Shown: positions 26,586 to 35,148, counted from the first letter of the stretch. The stretch: 64,000 nt of DNA from Chryseolinea soli (GCF_003589925.1 NZ_CP032382.1:6758001-6822000), one strand, 5' to 3'. The notes: generated by a model from the letters alone, not told the origin. Translations and numbers: made by a program.

Positions 26586-26712
26586 GGCAATCTGATTTGG
26601 ACACCCCTTCCCTCTTTTGCACCACGACCGACGCCAGCGTGGCGACAACCAGAAGAACAGCGCTAAGGAAAAACGAAATCGTGAGGTGAATCTCGAACCC
26701 TTCGGCTAAACA
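26572..26712 (-). pseudogene. Possible remnant of a membrane-protein C-terminus
   Basis: Directly after, and in frame with, the stop of the outer-membrane protein gene, the minus strand stays open for 46 codons. These encode a convincing transmembrane helix and basic tail (HLTISFFLSAVLLVVATLAS then VVVQKREG), like the twelfth helix of an MFS transporter. There is no start codon. It overlaps the 3' end of the ABC-F gene by 14 bp. It may be a decayed gene fragment or chance. Confidence 0.25.
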
Positions 26713-27312
26713 TTAATGCCAGCCAAAGCCCATCTGCAGGACAAGCCGTTGCATGTCCTCCCGGATCGTATACTTTGGAGGTTCATATGAACTGGCAAAG
26801 TCGTCGTATGGAAGGTAATTATAGCCGTAGGTATATGTATTTCGTTGAAATTTATAGCCCATAGCGATGTAGATCCGGAATCTGTCGGCCTTGATCCGGT
26901 AGCCCAGCATGGGATTGAACATCTTCCCACCACCATTGTCGAGATTCATCATACCTTCGCGATCACCGGTGTAAATGGCGCGGCCATAGCCCCCGTTCAT
27001 TTGAATAAAAAAGGCATCATTTTTTACACGGGCAAAATCAAATGACGCACTGGCAAACAGCGGAAAGACTTTCCAATCGCCATACGCATCCAAGCCGGTT
27101 CCTAACCCCACCGCCAGACGTCCCACGCGAACACCATGGATTGTGGCCAGAGAGAAGGACGTTTGTTTGTGATCTCCCTGAAGACCTCCCAAAAGGAAAT
27201 TATTCCAGTACCGGACCTTTCTGCCGGCATGACCAACACTGTCGGTCTGCGCAACGGCCTGGTACGTCAGGAGCGAAAACAGAAGAAAGAAAAGACGAGA
27301 TCTAGTCGACAT
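26713..27312 (-). CDS. Small secreted protein, probable outer-membrane beta-barrel
   Basis: The 199-aa protein has a signal peptide (MSTRSRLFFLLFSLLTYQAVAQ) and amphipathic strands typical of an eight-stranded barrel (TSFSLATIHGVRVGRLAVGLGTG, split over strands; FPLFASASFDFARV; FFIQMNGGYGRAIY; FRIYIAMGYKFQRNTY). It ends with LVLQMGFGWH, an aromatic barrel terminus. I do not recognise the subfamily. It overlaps the LVIVD gene by 11 bp and is therefore likely co-expressed from the ECF-type promoter at 28673-28701. Confidence 0.75.
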   Translation of the reverse strand: MSTRSRLFFLLFSLLTYQAVAQTDSVGHAGRKVRYWNNFLLGGLQGDHKQTSFSLATIHGVRVGRLAVGLGTGLDAYGDWKVFPLFASASFDFARVKNDAFFIQMNGGYGRAIYTGDREGMMNLDNGGGKMFNPMLGYRIKADRFRIYIAMGYKFQRNTYTYGYNYLPYDDFASSYEPPKYTIREDMQRLVLQMGFGWH

Positions 27313-28645
27313 GGGGAACTACTTCGATATGACTGAGCAACGTGATCTTGGAAGTATTGGAATAGTCATATTGATAGATGCCGTCCGTGCCGATCATCAT
27401 CAGCACATCTTCGAACGGAATAACATCGGTGGCGTTGATATTTTTGTAGTGGGCCAGCATGTGCTGATCGATGGCGTTCACGTCGGACGCATCGAAGGCC
27501 TTGAGGCCGTCATCACCATCGCATATGAACAACGTGGTGTTGTCGATGCCCAGGCCATGAGGATTCGTAAAGGGATAGATCTTCACCACCTGGGGTGAGG
27601 CCAGGTTCTTAATATCGATCACTTCCAGTTGATTGGAGAACCCTTGGCAGGTCGTTCCCGAGCGGAGGGTAACGTAGGCATACTGCCCGTCTACCACTAC
27701 GGGGTCGCAACTCCGGATGTGCTCGTAGGTGCTCACCTTCGCCGGGGCTTCGGGTGTGGAGATGTCATAGATGTACATGCCCGCCGTGGACCCCACGAAA
27801 ATATTCTTGTCGTATGGAAAAATGGTTTCGATTCCCCAGGCCACGTTCAACCGCGCCTTGGCCACGGGACTGTTTTCCGTGGTCACATCGATCACCTGCA
27901 TGTCGGCGCCGTCCAACATATAGAGATGGCCGGCGTTGATGGCAAACCGATTCAAGGACCCGCCCACTCCAGGGCCAGAGCCGGTCCCCGGAGTGATAGC
28001 GGACCTTGCACTAAAGTTCGATGCGGCATCACTCGCCAAGGCGATGCCACCACCATAATATACTCCCCCCCAGGGCTGCAAAACCGTCTCACAGTCTGGT
28101 TCGGATAAGGTCACCATTTTCTTTTTCTCCCAATTGGTCACTACGCCGTTCGCATTGACAATAAACCCCAGGGAATTCACATTGGTGAAGACATTCTGCA
28201 GCCGGGCGGTTTCGTGGATGTTGTTCAGGTCGCGGATGTCGAAAGCCACCAGGTCCACATAACTATCGGTATAGAGTGTATTGCCTTTCACGGCCAGTTC
28301 GAAGCTGCCGGGCACACTCAAAAATTTCTGCGATACGGGGTGGGCCGGGTCGGCGTTATTGATGACGTGAATGCCGTTGCCGGGTTCATTCACAAACAGG
28401 GTCTCTCCTTTGTAATAGATCTTACCCACGCTTTCCAGCGGCTTAGGGTCCTCCACGCGGACACTCGAGCGCAGTTCGTCCAGGGTGGTGTAGACCGGTT
28501 CGTAATAGGCATACTCGCTGGTCAGTTGACATTTGTCGGAGCAGCCTTCCAGCAGAACACTGATCCCTAAGAGTACCGTCAAAAAAAGCAAGGCATACAG
28601 AGATACATGTATCCGTCGCTGCAGTCTGTTCTCTAGTGTATCCAT
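27302..28645 (-). CDS. LVIVD-repeat beta-propeller lipoprotein
   Basis: The 447-aa protein has a lipoprotein signal (LLFLTVLLGISVLLEGC, Cys about 35) and a seven-bladed propeller built of LVIVD-type repeats: GNGIHVINNADP, VDLVAFDIRDLN, ADMQVIDVTTEN, AGMYIYDISTPE, NQLEVIDIKNLA and DGLKAFDASDVN. Such repeats are common in surface proteins of Bacteroidota and archaea, with unknown ligand. It has its own ECF-type promoter 28 bp before the ATG, identical in core to that of the sigma gene upstream, so it is a probable target of that sigma factor. Confidence 0.85.
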   Translation of the reverse strand: MDTLENRLQRRIHVSLYALLFLTVLLGISVLLEGCSDKCQLTSEYAYYEPVYTTLDELRSSVRVEDPKPLESVGKIYYKGETLFVNEPGNGIHVINNADPAHPVSQKFLSVPGSFELAVKGNTLYTDSYVDLVAFDIRDLNNIHETARLQNVFTNVNSLGFIVNANGVVTNWEKKKMVTLSEPDCETVLQPWGGVYYGGGIALASDAASNFSARSAITPGTGSGPGVGGSLNRFAINAGHLYMLDGADMQVIDVTTENSPVAKARLNVAWGIETIFPYDKNIFVGSTAGMYIYDISTPEAPAKVSTYEHIRSCDPVVVDGQYAYVTLRSGTTCQGFSNQLEVIDIKNLASPQVVKIYPFTNPHGLGIDNTTLFICDGDDGLKAFDASDVNAIDQHMLAHYKNINATDVIPFEDVLMMIGTDGIYQYDYSNTSKITLLSHIEVVPHVD

Positions 28646-28672
28646 ATAACGGTGGGTTTTTGGGTTTACGTG

Positions 28673-28701
28673 TTAGACACAACCATCCGTTAAAAGGTTG
28701 G
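28673..28701 (-). promoter_or_regulatory. ECF-sigma-type promoter before the LVIVD lipoprotein gene
   Basis: Read on the minus strand: -35 CCAAC (28701-28697), 16-bp spacer, -10 GTGTCTAA (28680-28673). This matches the element before the sigma gene (31078-31050) in both boxes and in spacing. The expected start of transcription is about 28666, giving a leader of about 20 nt. It lies in the gap after the anti-sigma-like gene. Confidence 0.75.
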
Positions 28702-28706
28702 ACAGG

Positions 28707-30491
28707 CTAGCGAAAAATGTAGCGGAACCGGAGGCCCACATCAAAGGTGAGCGGCGTGGACTGAATACCGATGTCGGACTTGTAGACGGAATTGATAGGA
28801 TAGCGCAATCCCGGGTTCAAAGCAAGCCTGTAACGTTGTCCGAATTTGTAACTCAATTCTGTTCCCATTAGTCCGCTAAAATTCACCGACCGATACGGTG
28901 AATCGTCCCCTCTTCCCTGGGTTGTCTTATCTAAACTGCCACCCTCGGGAGTTATTGTATTCTGGAGGAACAAATCCGTCGACAATCCCGCGTTCAGTTG
29001 GAGTCCGAATTTCTTGTTGATCACCAGATAGCCTGCCTGCACCGGCACGCTCACAAATTGAACATTGTTGTTTACCGTATACGGGAAGGTGCCGGCCACC
29101 TTACTTCTGGAACTTGCATCCGCAGACTGCGACTGCTGGGTGATATCTCCATACGACGCATTGATGGACTCCGCCTTGAGTGACTGGAAATTGTCCTGCA
29201 CCACCACGCTGTTAGCAGTATAGTTAGAGGACTGCGTGAGGTAGTTCACCCCCCCTTGAATCAGCCACCGTTTCGAAAGTTTTGCTCCCATACTCACGCC
29301 AACCGAGTACGCGACGCCCGACGCTTTGGCCTGCTTATCGGCGACGTTACTGCCATTGGAGGCTGGGCTATTGAACGCAGCTAAGCTTGCAGAAGTGCTA
29401 GGTGAAACACTGCTATTCATCGAGTTAAACCCACCTGCCGCAAACCCAACGGACGTCCACAACCTTTCCGACTGCTGCTGCTTTTCCTTCTTATCCTCGG
29501 CCGCGTAGGCTTCTTCTTTCAATTTCAATTCCCGCAGCATCTTCTCACCCGGATCGAGTTGATTACCAGGGAGCTTTAAACCCGGAGTCTTCATCTTATA
29601 GAAGGAAGGCAATTCCCGGTCGGTAAACACAAACGGCCTGTAGCTATTCCATTCCGTCTCCGATGAGGCTAAAGCCTGGTTCTGAGTGGCGAAAACGTCT
29701 TGTTTGGCTACTTTTTGGTTATTCGATTCTTCATTTATTACATCCTTATAATCAGATGATTGAATAGTTGTAGATAAAGCCAAAGATGAAGATTTTTCAA
29801 GTGAAACCGCATTTTCTTCTGCCATTCTGGAGGCATTCGACTTCGAATCAAGCACCCCATTTTTCGGATTTGTCACACCCCGATTCGCTTTTTGAGACGC
29901 TTCTGCCGTCGCCAAAGCGGGCTGGCCAGCTTGAACCGATTCGGATGTCAATTGATCTTTATCATTGATTGTCTGTGACTTAACCGAAGCCTGGAGCGTC
30001 CCAGTTTCCTTTTTTACGGGAGCACTCTTCTTGGCTTGAGCGATCAGGATATCCCCATCACGCGATGTCTCCGGTCTGAATGAAGCATCGTCGCCCTCCT
30101 CCGAGCCGTTCACCGTTTCATTACTATTTTTTAATATATCTTTTTGATTATCAGATATTTCAACCGATTCACTTGTAGTTTTATCAGAAGACAAAGTTTC
30201 TTCTCCACCAGACGTGCCTTCCGTGCTGTTGATGGCCAAGGTATTGCCCCCTACTCCAGCGTCATTCTTCGTTACGGCATAATAGCCGACACCTGCCACA
30301 CACATAGCGAAAGCAACCGAGGCGGCTGCCACCAGTTTATAGAAGACGATCCTGCGGCGCATCTTTTCGCCCTCAGCGCGTTCCAGGTCCAGCTCGATGT
30401 TTGTCCATACCGTTTCGGTCGGACTCGCCTCGGCGCCCGAAAATGCGTCCTTTACCGCATCCTCAAATTTTCGCCTCTCCATATCGTTCAT
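28707..30491 (-). CDS. Putative dual membrane-spanning anti-sigma factor (N-terminal anti-sigma region, C-terminal outer-membrane barrel)
   Basis: The 594-aa protein starts with a short charged cytoplasmic segment (residues 1-45; ERRKFEDAVKDAF and a Trp-containing helix VWTNIELDLERAEGEK), followed by one transmembrane helix (about 49-71). A long Ser/Thr/Lys/Glu-rich, low-complexity periplasmic linker (about 75-340) follows. The C-terminal about 250 residues read as a beta-barrel (LWTSVGFAAGGFN, GVSMGAKLSKRWLIQGGVNYL, FVSVPVQAGYLVINKKFGLQLNAGLSTDLFL, split strands, ending LTFDVGLRFRYIFR). This order matches the dual membrane-spanning anti-sigma factors described in Bacteroides. It overlaps the ECF sigma gene by 29 bp. 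The start could also be ATG 30482. Confidence 0.72.
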   Translation of the reverse strand: MNDMERRKFEDAVKDAFSGAEASPTETVWTNIELDLERAEGEKMRRRIVFYKLVAAASVAFAMCVAGVGYYAVTKNDAGVGGNTLAINSTEGTSGGEETLSSDKTTSESVEISDNQKDILKNSNETVNGSEEGDDASFRPETSRDGDILIAQAKKSAPVKKETGTLQASVKSQTINDKDQLTSESVQAGQPALATAEASQKANRGVTNPKNGVLDSKSNASRMAEENAVSLEKSSSLALSTTIQSSDYKDVINEESNNQKVAKQDVFATQNQALASSETEWNSYRPFVFTDRELPSFYKMKTPGLKLPGNQLDPGEKMLRELKLKEEAYAAEDKKEKQQQSERLWTSVGFAAGGFNSMNSSVSPSTSASLAAFNSPASNGSNVADKQAKASGVAYSVGVSMGAKLSKRWLIQGGVNYLTQSSNYTANSVVVQDNFQSLKAESINASYGDITQQSQSADASSRSKVAGTFPYTVNNNVQFVSVPVQAGYLVINKKFGLQLNAGLSTDLFLQNTITPEGGSLDKTTQGRGDDSPYRSVNFSGLMGTELSYKFGQRYRLALNPGLRYPINSVYKSDIGIQSTPLTFDVGLRFRYIFR

Positions 30492-31020
30492 AGTACGTTG
30501 ATTCCTTTAATAACTTGGCCTGCAACAGGCTCTTGGCTCGCGCAAACTGCGACTTCGATGTCCCCTCCGATATCCCCAATGACTCTGCTATTTCTTTATG
30601 GCTGTAGCCCTCGATGGCAAATAGGTTGAACACGATCTGGCATCCCTGTGGCAGGGCTTGGATCATCTCCAGCAACTGGGTGAAGTGGATCCCGGAAATG
30701 CTCATCTCTTCTTCGGGAAGATTGATCTCTGCCACGTCTACCATGGGATAGAGGTATAGTTTTTTGCGCTGAACATTAAGGGCTGTGTTCACCATAATGC
30801 GCGTGATCCAGGTCTCCAACTTTGCTTCCTGGCGGAAGTCCTTTATGCCCTGAAATACTTTTACAAACCCCTCTTGCAGAATGTCTTCCGCTTCGGCAGT
30901 TGTTTTCGAATAACGGAGGCATACGACCAGCATTTTTCGGCAATAGCGGTCATACAAAGCCTTTTGGAAAGCCCTGCTGCCTTTGCGACATCCCTCAATG
31001 AGTTCCTGTTCGCTGAGCAT
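30463..31020 (-). CDS. ECF-type RNA polymerase sigma factor
   Basis: The 185-aa protein has sigma region 2 (FQKALYDRYCRKMLVVCLRYSK, EDILQEGFVKVFQGI and ETWITRIMVNTALN, about residues 18-82) and region 4 (LPQGCQIVFNLFAIEGYSHKEIAESLGISEGTSKSQFARAKSLL, split helices, about 124-168) without region 3, as in ECF/sigma-E factors. The last codons overlap the anti-sigma-like gene, a typical sigma/anti-sigma arrangement. An element CCAAC-N16-GTGTCTAA lies upstream and suggests autoregulation. Confidence 0.94.
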   Translation of the reverse strand: MLSEQELIEGCRKGSRAFQKALYDRYCRKMLVVCLRYSKTTAEAEDILQEGFVKVFQGIKDFRQEAKLETWITRIMVNTALNVQRKKLYLYPMVDVAEINLPEEEMSISGIHFTQLLEMIQALPQGCQIVFNLFAIEGYSHKEIAESLGISEGTSKSQFARAKSLLQAKLLKESTYYERYGEAKI

Positions 31021-31049
31021 GTAACTCTATCGTTCCGCCATTTTACACA

Positions 31050-31078
31050 TTAGACACCAGCATTAACGGAAAAGTTGG
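31050..31078 (-). promoter_or_regulatory. ECF-sigma-type autoregulatory promoter before the sigma gene
   Basis: Read on the minus strand: -35 CCAAC (31078-31074), 16-bp spacer, -10 GTGTCTAA (31057-31050). The predicted transcription start near 31043 leaves a leader of about 23 nt before the sigma ATG at 31020. The same element recurs at 28701-28673. Confidence 0.78.
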
Positions 31079-31099
31079 AAATGGTTATCTTTAACGCCA

Positions 31100-32377
31100 A
31101 TGAAGTATAGCTACCTTTTCCTGTTGTGTGTCAGCCTGTCGGCCTGCACACCCATCGCTCAAAGTTCGTCGAATTCCGACGGTAATGCTAAAATACTGAG
31201 GCTGTTGGACTTTGCCTACGAACCCCAGATCAAAACCATCCAATTGGGCCCCGACGGCGCACCCAACGCACCTGCCGTAACGGCGCTCGGGCAATGGAAC
31301 CTGTTGCTTCAATTCGACGACCTGCGCCCGGAGCGCGACACCTACTACGTAAAGTTGGTCCACTGCAACCACGACTGGACCAAATCCGATCTGCAGGACC
31401 TGGATTTTATGACTACCTACAATGAATTTCCCATCAACAACTCCGAATTCTCGGTCGATACCCACATACCTTTCGTGCACTATTGGGTGGGCCTGCCGGG
31501 GGTGAAGATCCCCGGCAACTATGTGGCGGTCGTCTACCGCGGGAGTGATAAGGCGGACATCGTGCTGAGCAAACGCTTCCTGGTGTTTGATTCGCAGGTG
31601 AGCTTCACCAGCAACGGCAACCTGCTGGGCCCGGGCGCAGTGGCCAACCTGAACCAGCAGCTCAACTTCAGTGTCAACTATCAGAACCTGGACATCAACA
31701 ACCCGCTGATCGACGTGCACGTGAGCGTTCGGCAGAACCAGCGGTGGGACAACATGGCCAGCGACATCAAGCCGAGCTTCGTCCATGAAATTGAAAAGGA
31801 ATTGGAGTACCGCTTCTTCGACGAGTCCAAGATGTTCAGGGGTGGCAACGAGTTCCGGTTTTTCGACCTGCGCTCGCTCAACTACCCGGGCCGGAACATC
31901 GCCTTTGTTGACAAGAAACAAAAACCCTTCGACGCCTTCGTTGCCAAAGACAAAAGCCGCAACGGCGAAGCCTATTCGCAATACAACGATCTCGACGGTG
32001 CCTTCAACATCGACAACCTGGACTACAACAAGGAGCTGGCCTTTTCCAACTATGTGAATGTGAATTTCTCGTTGTCCAGCCCGCCCGTAGCCGGCGACGT
32101 ATATGTGACTGGCGCCTTTAACTACTGGAATCTAAACCAGATCAACAAGATGCAATACGACTCAGCCAAGAGCCAATATTCAGCCCGCATTTTGTTAAAG
32201 CAAGGCTGGTATGACTATCAATACCTCGTAAAATCAACCACCCTGCCCCCCTATTACTTTGAGGGCAGTCATTTTGAAACGGAGAACTATTACGAGATCC
32301 TGGTGTATTACAGACCCTTCCAGCCCCGTGCGGACCTGTTGATCGGTTATATACGGTTGGATAAGAACCCGCGCTAG
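31100..32377 (+). CDS. DUF5103 protein, T9SS plug-like
   Basis: The 425-aa lipoprotein-like protein (signal YLFLLCVSLSAC, Cys 16) matches DUF5103, the family of the Plug subunit that closes the SprA translocon in Flavobacterium type IX secretion. Landmarks are NLLLQFDDLRPERDTYYVKLVHCNHDW (in parts), LPGVKIPGNYVAVVYRG, ENEFRFFDLRSLNYPGRNI-type block (GGNEFRFFDLRSLNYPG), and GDVYVTGAFNYWNL near residue 330. The name DUF5103 is confident; the plug role is inherited from the family. It converges with the Cas6-like gene, the two stop codons sharing the palindrome CTAG. Confidence 0.88.
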   Translation: MKYSYLFLLCVSLSACTPIAQSSSNSDGNAKILRLLDFAYEPQIKTIQLGPDGAPNAPAVTALGQWNLLLQFDDLRPERDTYYVKLVHCNHDWTKSDLQDLDFMTTYNEFPINNSEFSVDTHIPFVHYWVGLPGVKIPGNYVAVVYRGSDKADIVLSKRFLVFDSQVSFTSNGNLLGPGAVANLNQQLNFSVNYQNLDINNPLIDVHVSVRQNQRWDNMASDIKPSFVHEIEKELEYRFFDESKMFRGGNEFRFFDLRSLNYPGRNIAFVDKKQKPFDAFVAKDKSRNGEAYSQYNDLDGAFNIDNLDYNKELAFSNYVNVNFSLSSPPVAGDVYVTGAFNYWNLNQINKMQYDSAKSQYSARILLKQGWYDYQYLVKSTTLPPYYFEGSHFETENYYEILVYYRPFQPRADLLIGYIRLDKNPR

Positions 32378-33180
32378 GCGTAGTTCATGTCGTGCTGGGG
32401 CGCACGGTGAATGGAGTCGTTGTTGGCCACGTCCAGCATGCCAAAGCCTTTGTGCGTGAAGTAGCCCAATCCATTTTCATAGATGAACTGTTGCACTTCC
32501 TTGGCGGCGTATAGCGTGAACGGGAACGTGTAGCCACGCACTTCGAACTTGACGTCGTTGTCGTATAACGGATAAATACGCGCAAATTTCTTGTGTGAGG
32601 CCTGGATACGTTGGATGTAATCGTGGTCGGCCACGATCTGGAATTTATAGAACGAGGCCAGTTGCTCGGCGGTGTACTTGCCAGTGGCTTCCATCCGCGA
32701 AAGCGTGGCATCGTAAAGCAGATCGGAAAACTCGTCGCTTTCGGGCGACACGAATTTCTTGCCGCTTTCGTCGTTGAAGGTGGCCGGGATCACAACGATG
32801 GGCGAAATGCAGAGGAAACGCGATTCGTCCGTGATCGTTACGGGTTCCTCCTCCTCTACCGATTCGGGCACCAGGTGCATGTTGCCGACAATCACTTCCT
32901 TTTGTTCGAAAAGACGCGCAAGGAAATAGTCCATAAACGCCTTGTCGGAACAGGCGAACACGAGCGTGACCTTGGCGGAGAAATAGTGAAGACCTTTGCG
33001 GCTTACTTTGGTCTGACCTTTCAGTCCGGAGAAATTATACTGGTTGAATTCCACATAACTTTTCTCGGGCCCGAAGATGAGCAGCCCTTTGATCACTTGC
33101 GCCAGCAAGTATTGATGGTGAAATGGAACGTAAGCACCCCTGTTTTTCAGCGAAAAAATAATTCTGGTTCTCAAACCCAA
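32374..33180 (-). CDS. cas6: Cas6-family CRISPR RNA endoribonuclease-like protein (orphan)
   Basis: The 268-aa protein has the tandem ferredoxin-like (RAMP) layout of Cas6. The N-terminal strand MGLRTRIIFSLKNRGAYVPF leads into FHHQYLLAQVIKGLL, where His21/His22 sit where the catalytic His of Cas6 usually lies. The C-terminal Gly-rich loop reads GLGYFTHKGFGMLDV (about 237-251), the family hallmark. Cas6 cuts pre-crRNA within repeats. No CRISPR array or other cas gene occurs in this window, so it either serves distant arrays or has another RNA role. It lies downstream of ychF on the same strand after 118 bp. Confidence 0.75.
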   Translation of the reverse strand: MGLRTRIIFSLKNRGAYVPFHHQYLLAQVIKGLLIFGPEKSYVEFNQYNFSGLKGQTKVSRKGLHYFSAKVTLVFACSDKAFMDYFLARLFEQKEVIVGNMHLVPESVEEEEPVTITDESRFLCISPIVVIPATFNDESGKKFVSPESDEFSDLLYDATLSRMEATGKYTAEQLASFYKFQIVADHDYIQRIQASHKKFARIYPLYDNDVKFEVRGYTFPFTLYAAKEVQQFIYENGLGYFTHKGFGMLDVANNDSIHRAPQHDMNYA

Positions 33181-33298
33181 AAAAGTTAAATGGGGTTAAA
33201 AAATTACCGTAGCAAAAAGCCTGCTTAATACTGAATATGAGCAGTTTATAAAACTAAGAAAAAAACAGAAAGGTTCTAATGAATTTTACGGGAAAACT

Positions 33299-34396
33299 TT
33301 ACACGTTGAAGCGGAAGTGCATTATGTCGCCATCTTCCACTACATACTCCTTGCCTTCAACGGACATTTTACCGGCCTCTTTGCAGGCCTGTTCGGTCTT
33401 ATATTTCTGATAATCAGCCAATTTAATGACCTCCGCCCGGATAAAACCCTTTTCAAAGTCGGTGTGGATCACTCCCGCAGCTTGGGGAGCCTTCCAGCCC
33501 TTTTGAATGGTCCAGGCCCGCACTTCTTTTTCGCCGGCGGTGAAATAAGTGATAAGATCCAATAAATGGTACGAGGCCCGGATGAGCTTATTGAGGCCAG
33601 ATTCCGTCAAACCGTACTCCTGGAGGAACACCTCACGGTCTTCCTGGCTCTCCAACTCGGCGATCTGCGCTTCAATAGCGGCACTGATCACCACCACCTC
33701 GGCATTTTCGTGTTGAACGTGGGCTTTGAGTGCGTCAACATGTTTGTTGCCCGTGTGGATAGAATCTTCTTCAACGTTGGCCACATAAATGACTGGCTTA
33801 GCGGTGAGTAGCTGCAAGTCGGCAACGGCCGCTTTATCTTCTTCGCTCACCTGCACAGCACGGGCGTTCTTGCCAGCCAAAAGGGTCTCTTTGTATTGTT
33901 GGAGGACAGCCAGTTCCTTCTTCATTTTCACGTCGCCACTTTTGGCAGCGCGTTCAACGCGGGAGATTTTTTTGTCGATCGATTCAAGGTCTTTCAGCTG
34001 CAGTTCGGTGTCGATGATCTCCTTGTCGGAAACGGGATCGACGCGACCATCAACGTGGACGATATTGTCGTTTTCGAAACAACGGATCACGTGCACGATG
34101 GCATTCACCTCGCGGATGTTGGCCAGGAACTGGTTGCCCAGCCCCTCTCCTTTGCTGGCGCCTTTCACGAGCCCGGCAATGTCCACAAACTCGATGGTAG
34201 TGGGCAGCACGCGTTGCGGGTTCACCAGGCCTTCCAGGATCTTTAGCCGGGGGTCGGGCACGCTGATAATGCCCACGTTGGGCTCGATGGTGCAGAAGGG
34301 GAAATTGGCGGCTTCCGCCTTATTGTTGGAAATGGAATTGAACAGGGTCGATTTTCCAACGTTTGGCAATCCTACTATTCCGCACTGAAGTCCCAT
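33299..34396 (-). CDS. ychF: Redox-regulated ATPase/GTPase YchF (OLA1 family)
   Basis: The 365-aa TRAFAC P-loop protein associates with ribosomes and hydrolyses ATP in preference to GTP. G1 is GLPNVGKST (residues 9-17), G2 and G3 blocks are [11 protein letters not shown] and [19 protein letters not shown], and the altered NxxE motif (YVANVEEDS) replaces the NKxD of GTPases. The C-terminal TGS-like domain starts near [14 protein letters not shown] and ends [15 protein letters not shown] 34396 is chosen; an upstream ATG at 34501 would add 35 unrelated residues. Confidence 0.97.
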   Translation of the reverse strand: MGLQCGIVGLPNVGKSTLFNSISNNKAEAANFPFCTIEPNVGIISVPDPRLKILEGLVNPQRVLPTTIEFVDIAGLVKGASKGEGLGNQFLANIREVNAIVHVIRCFENDNIVHVDGRVDPVSDKEIIDTELQLKDLESIDKKISRVERAAKSGDVKMKKELAVLQQYKETLLAGKNARAVQVSEEDKAAVADLQLLTAKPVIYVANVEEDSIHTGNKHVDALKAHVQHENAEVVVISAAIEAQIAELESQEDREVFLQEYGLTESGLNKLIRASYHLLDLITYFTAGEKEVRAWTIQKGWKAPQAAGVIHTDFEKGFIRAEVIKLADYQKYKTEQACKEAGKMSVEGKEYVVEDGDIMHFRFNV

Positions 34397-34542
34397 AAAA
34401 AGTCTATTTCGATAAATTTCAGGCCGCAAATATAACTGCCTGGCGCATACCGGGACACCCCGGGCCGGATTAAATCCTGGACGGCCCGCCGGCAAGGGCA
34501 AATATGGAGGGAGAATCGGCCGGAAAGGCCTAAAAACAAAGA

Positions 34543-34564
34543 AGCCCCCGATTGCTCAGGGGCT
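34543..34564 (-). terminator. Rho-independent terminator after DUF3276 gene
   Basis: On the minus strand AGCCCC (34564-34559) pairs with GGGGCT (34548-34543), with an extended mismatched stem and a 10-nt loop. The T-rich run TTTGTTTTTA follows on that strand. It ends the DUF3276 transcript about 45 bp after its stop. Confidence 0.7.
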
Positions 34565-34608
34565 CCTATGGATTTAGATTAGGTAGGTATGTGTCATTCA
34601 GTAGTGTT

Positions 34609-34974
34609 TTAGTCCCACTTGAGTTCTGTATCCAGACCGGGTGTTTTTGCCGTGGTGGTCTCGGCTTCGGCCTCTTCGCGTTCGTGTACGTGGTCGAACT
34701 GGCTGAAATCCACATTGGGCATCAGTTCGTGCTTCACGTGGTTTACGGTGTTGTTCAATGCCTCTACGAATTTATTGAAGTCTTCTTTATACAAGAAAAT
34801 CTTGTGCTTCTCATACGTAAATCCATCTTCCTTGAAACGCTTCTTACTTTCCGTGATGGTCAGGTAGTAGTCGTTGGAACGGGTGGCCTTAACATCGAAA
34901 AAGTAAGTTCTCTTACCGGCTTTTACTTTCGTTGAGTAAATTTCATCCCTGCCGTTTGTCTTATTTTCTTCCAC
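34609..34974 (-). CDS. DUF3276 (PUR-alpha-like) nucleic-acid-binding protein
   Basis: The 121-aa protein matches the Bacteroidota DUF3276 family, whose fold is the PUR domain that binds single-stranded DNA or RNA. The motif order is IYSTKVKAGKRTYFFDVKATRSNDYYLTITESKK (in parts), then HKIFLYKEDFNKFVEALN. The acidic/Thr-rich tail (about 95-121) is disordered. The gene has its own terminator. It is divergent from the DUF58 gene over an intergenic region with a strong AT-rich palindrome. Confidence 0.93.
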   Translation of the reverse strand: MEENKTNGRDEIYSTKVKAGKRTYFFDVKATRSNDYYLTITESKKRFKEDGFTYEKHKIFLYKEDFNKFVEALNNTVNHVKHELMPNVDFSQFDHVHEREEAEAETTTAKTPGLDTELKWD

Positions 34975-35043
34975 AATCCTTCAGTTTTTAGGGTTAGATT
35001 TATGTTTGGTTTAGTCTAAGGTAGTATTTTGAAAAATCATTGC

Positions 35044-35076
35044 AAACAACCGATTTAATATTTTAAATCGGTTTTG
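35044..35076. promoter_or_regulatory. AT-rich palindrome between divergent DUF3276 and DUF58 genes
   Basis: A perfect 11-bp inverted repeat AACCGATTTAA/TTAAATCGGTT (35048-35058 with 35063-35073) with a TATT centre extends outward with CAAA/TTTG. It lies 75 bp from each start and resembles a dimeric operator. No regulator is linked. Confidence 0.5.
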
Positions 35077-35148
35077 TGCGTTTAACCATGCATTTGACCG
35101 TTAACGTACAATAGGGCAGGAATGTAAAAACAGCTTTTTAAAACGATT

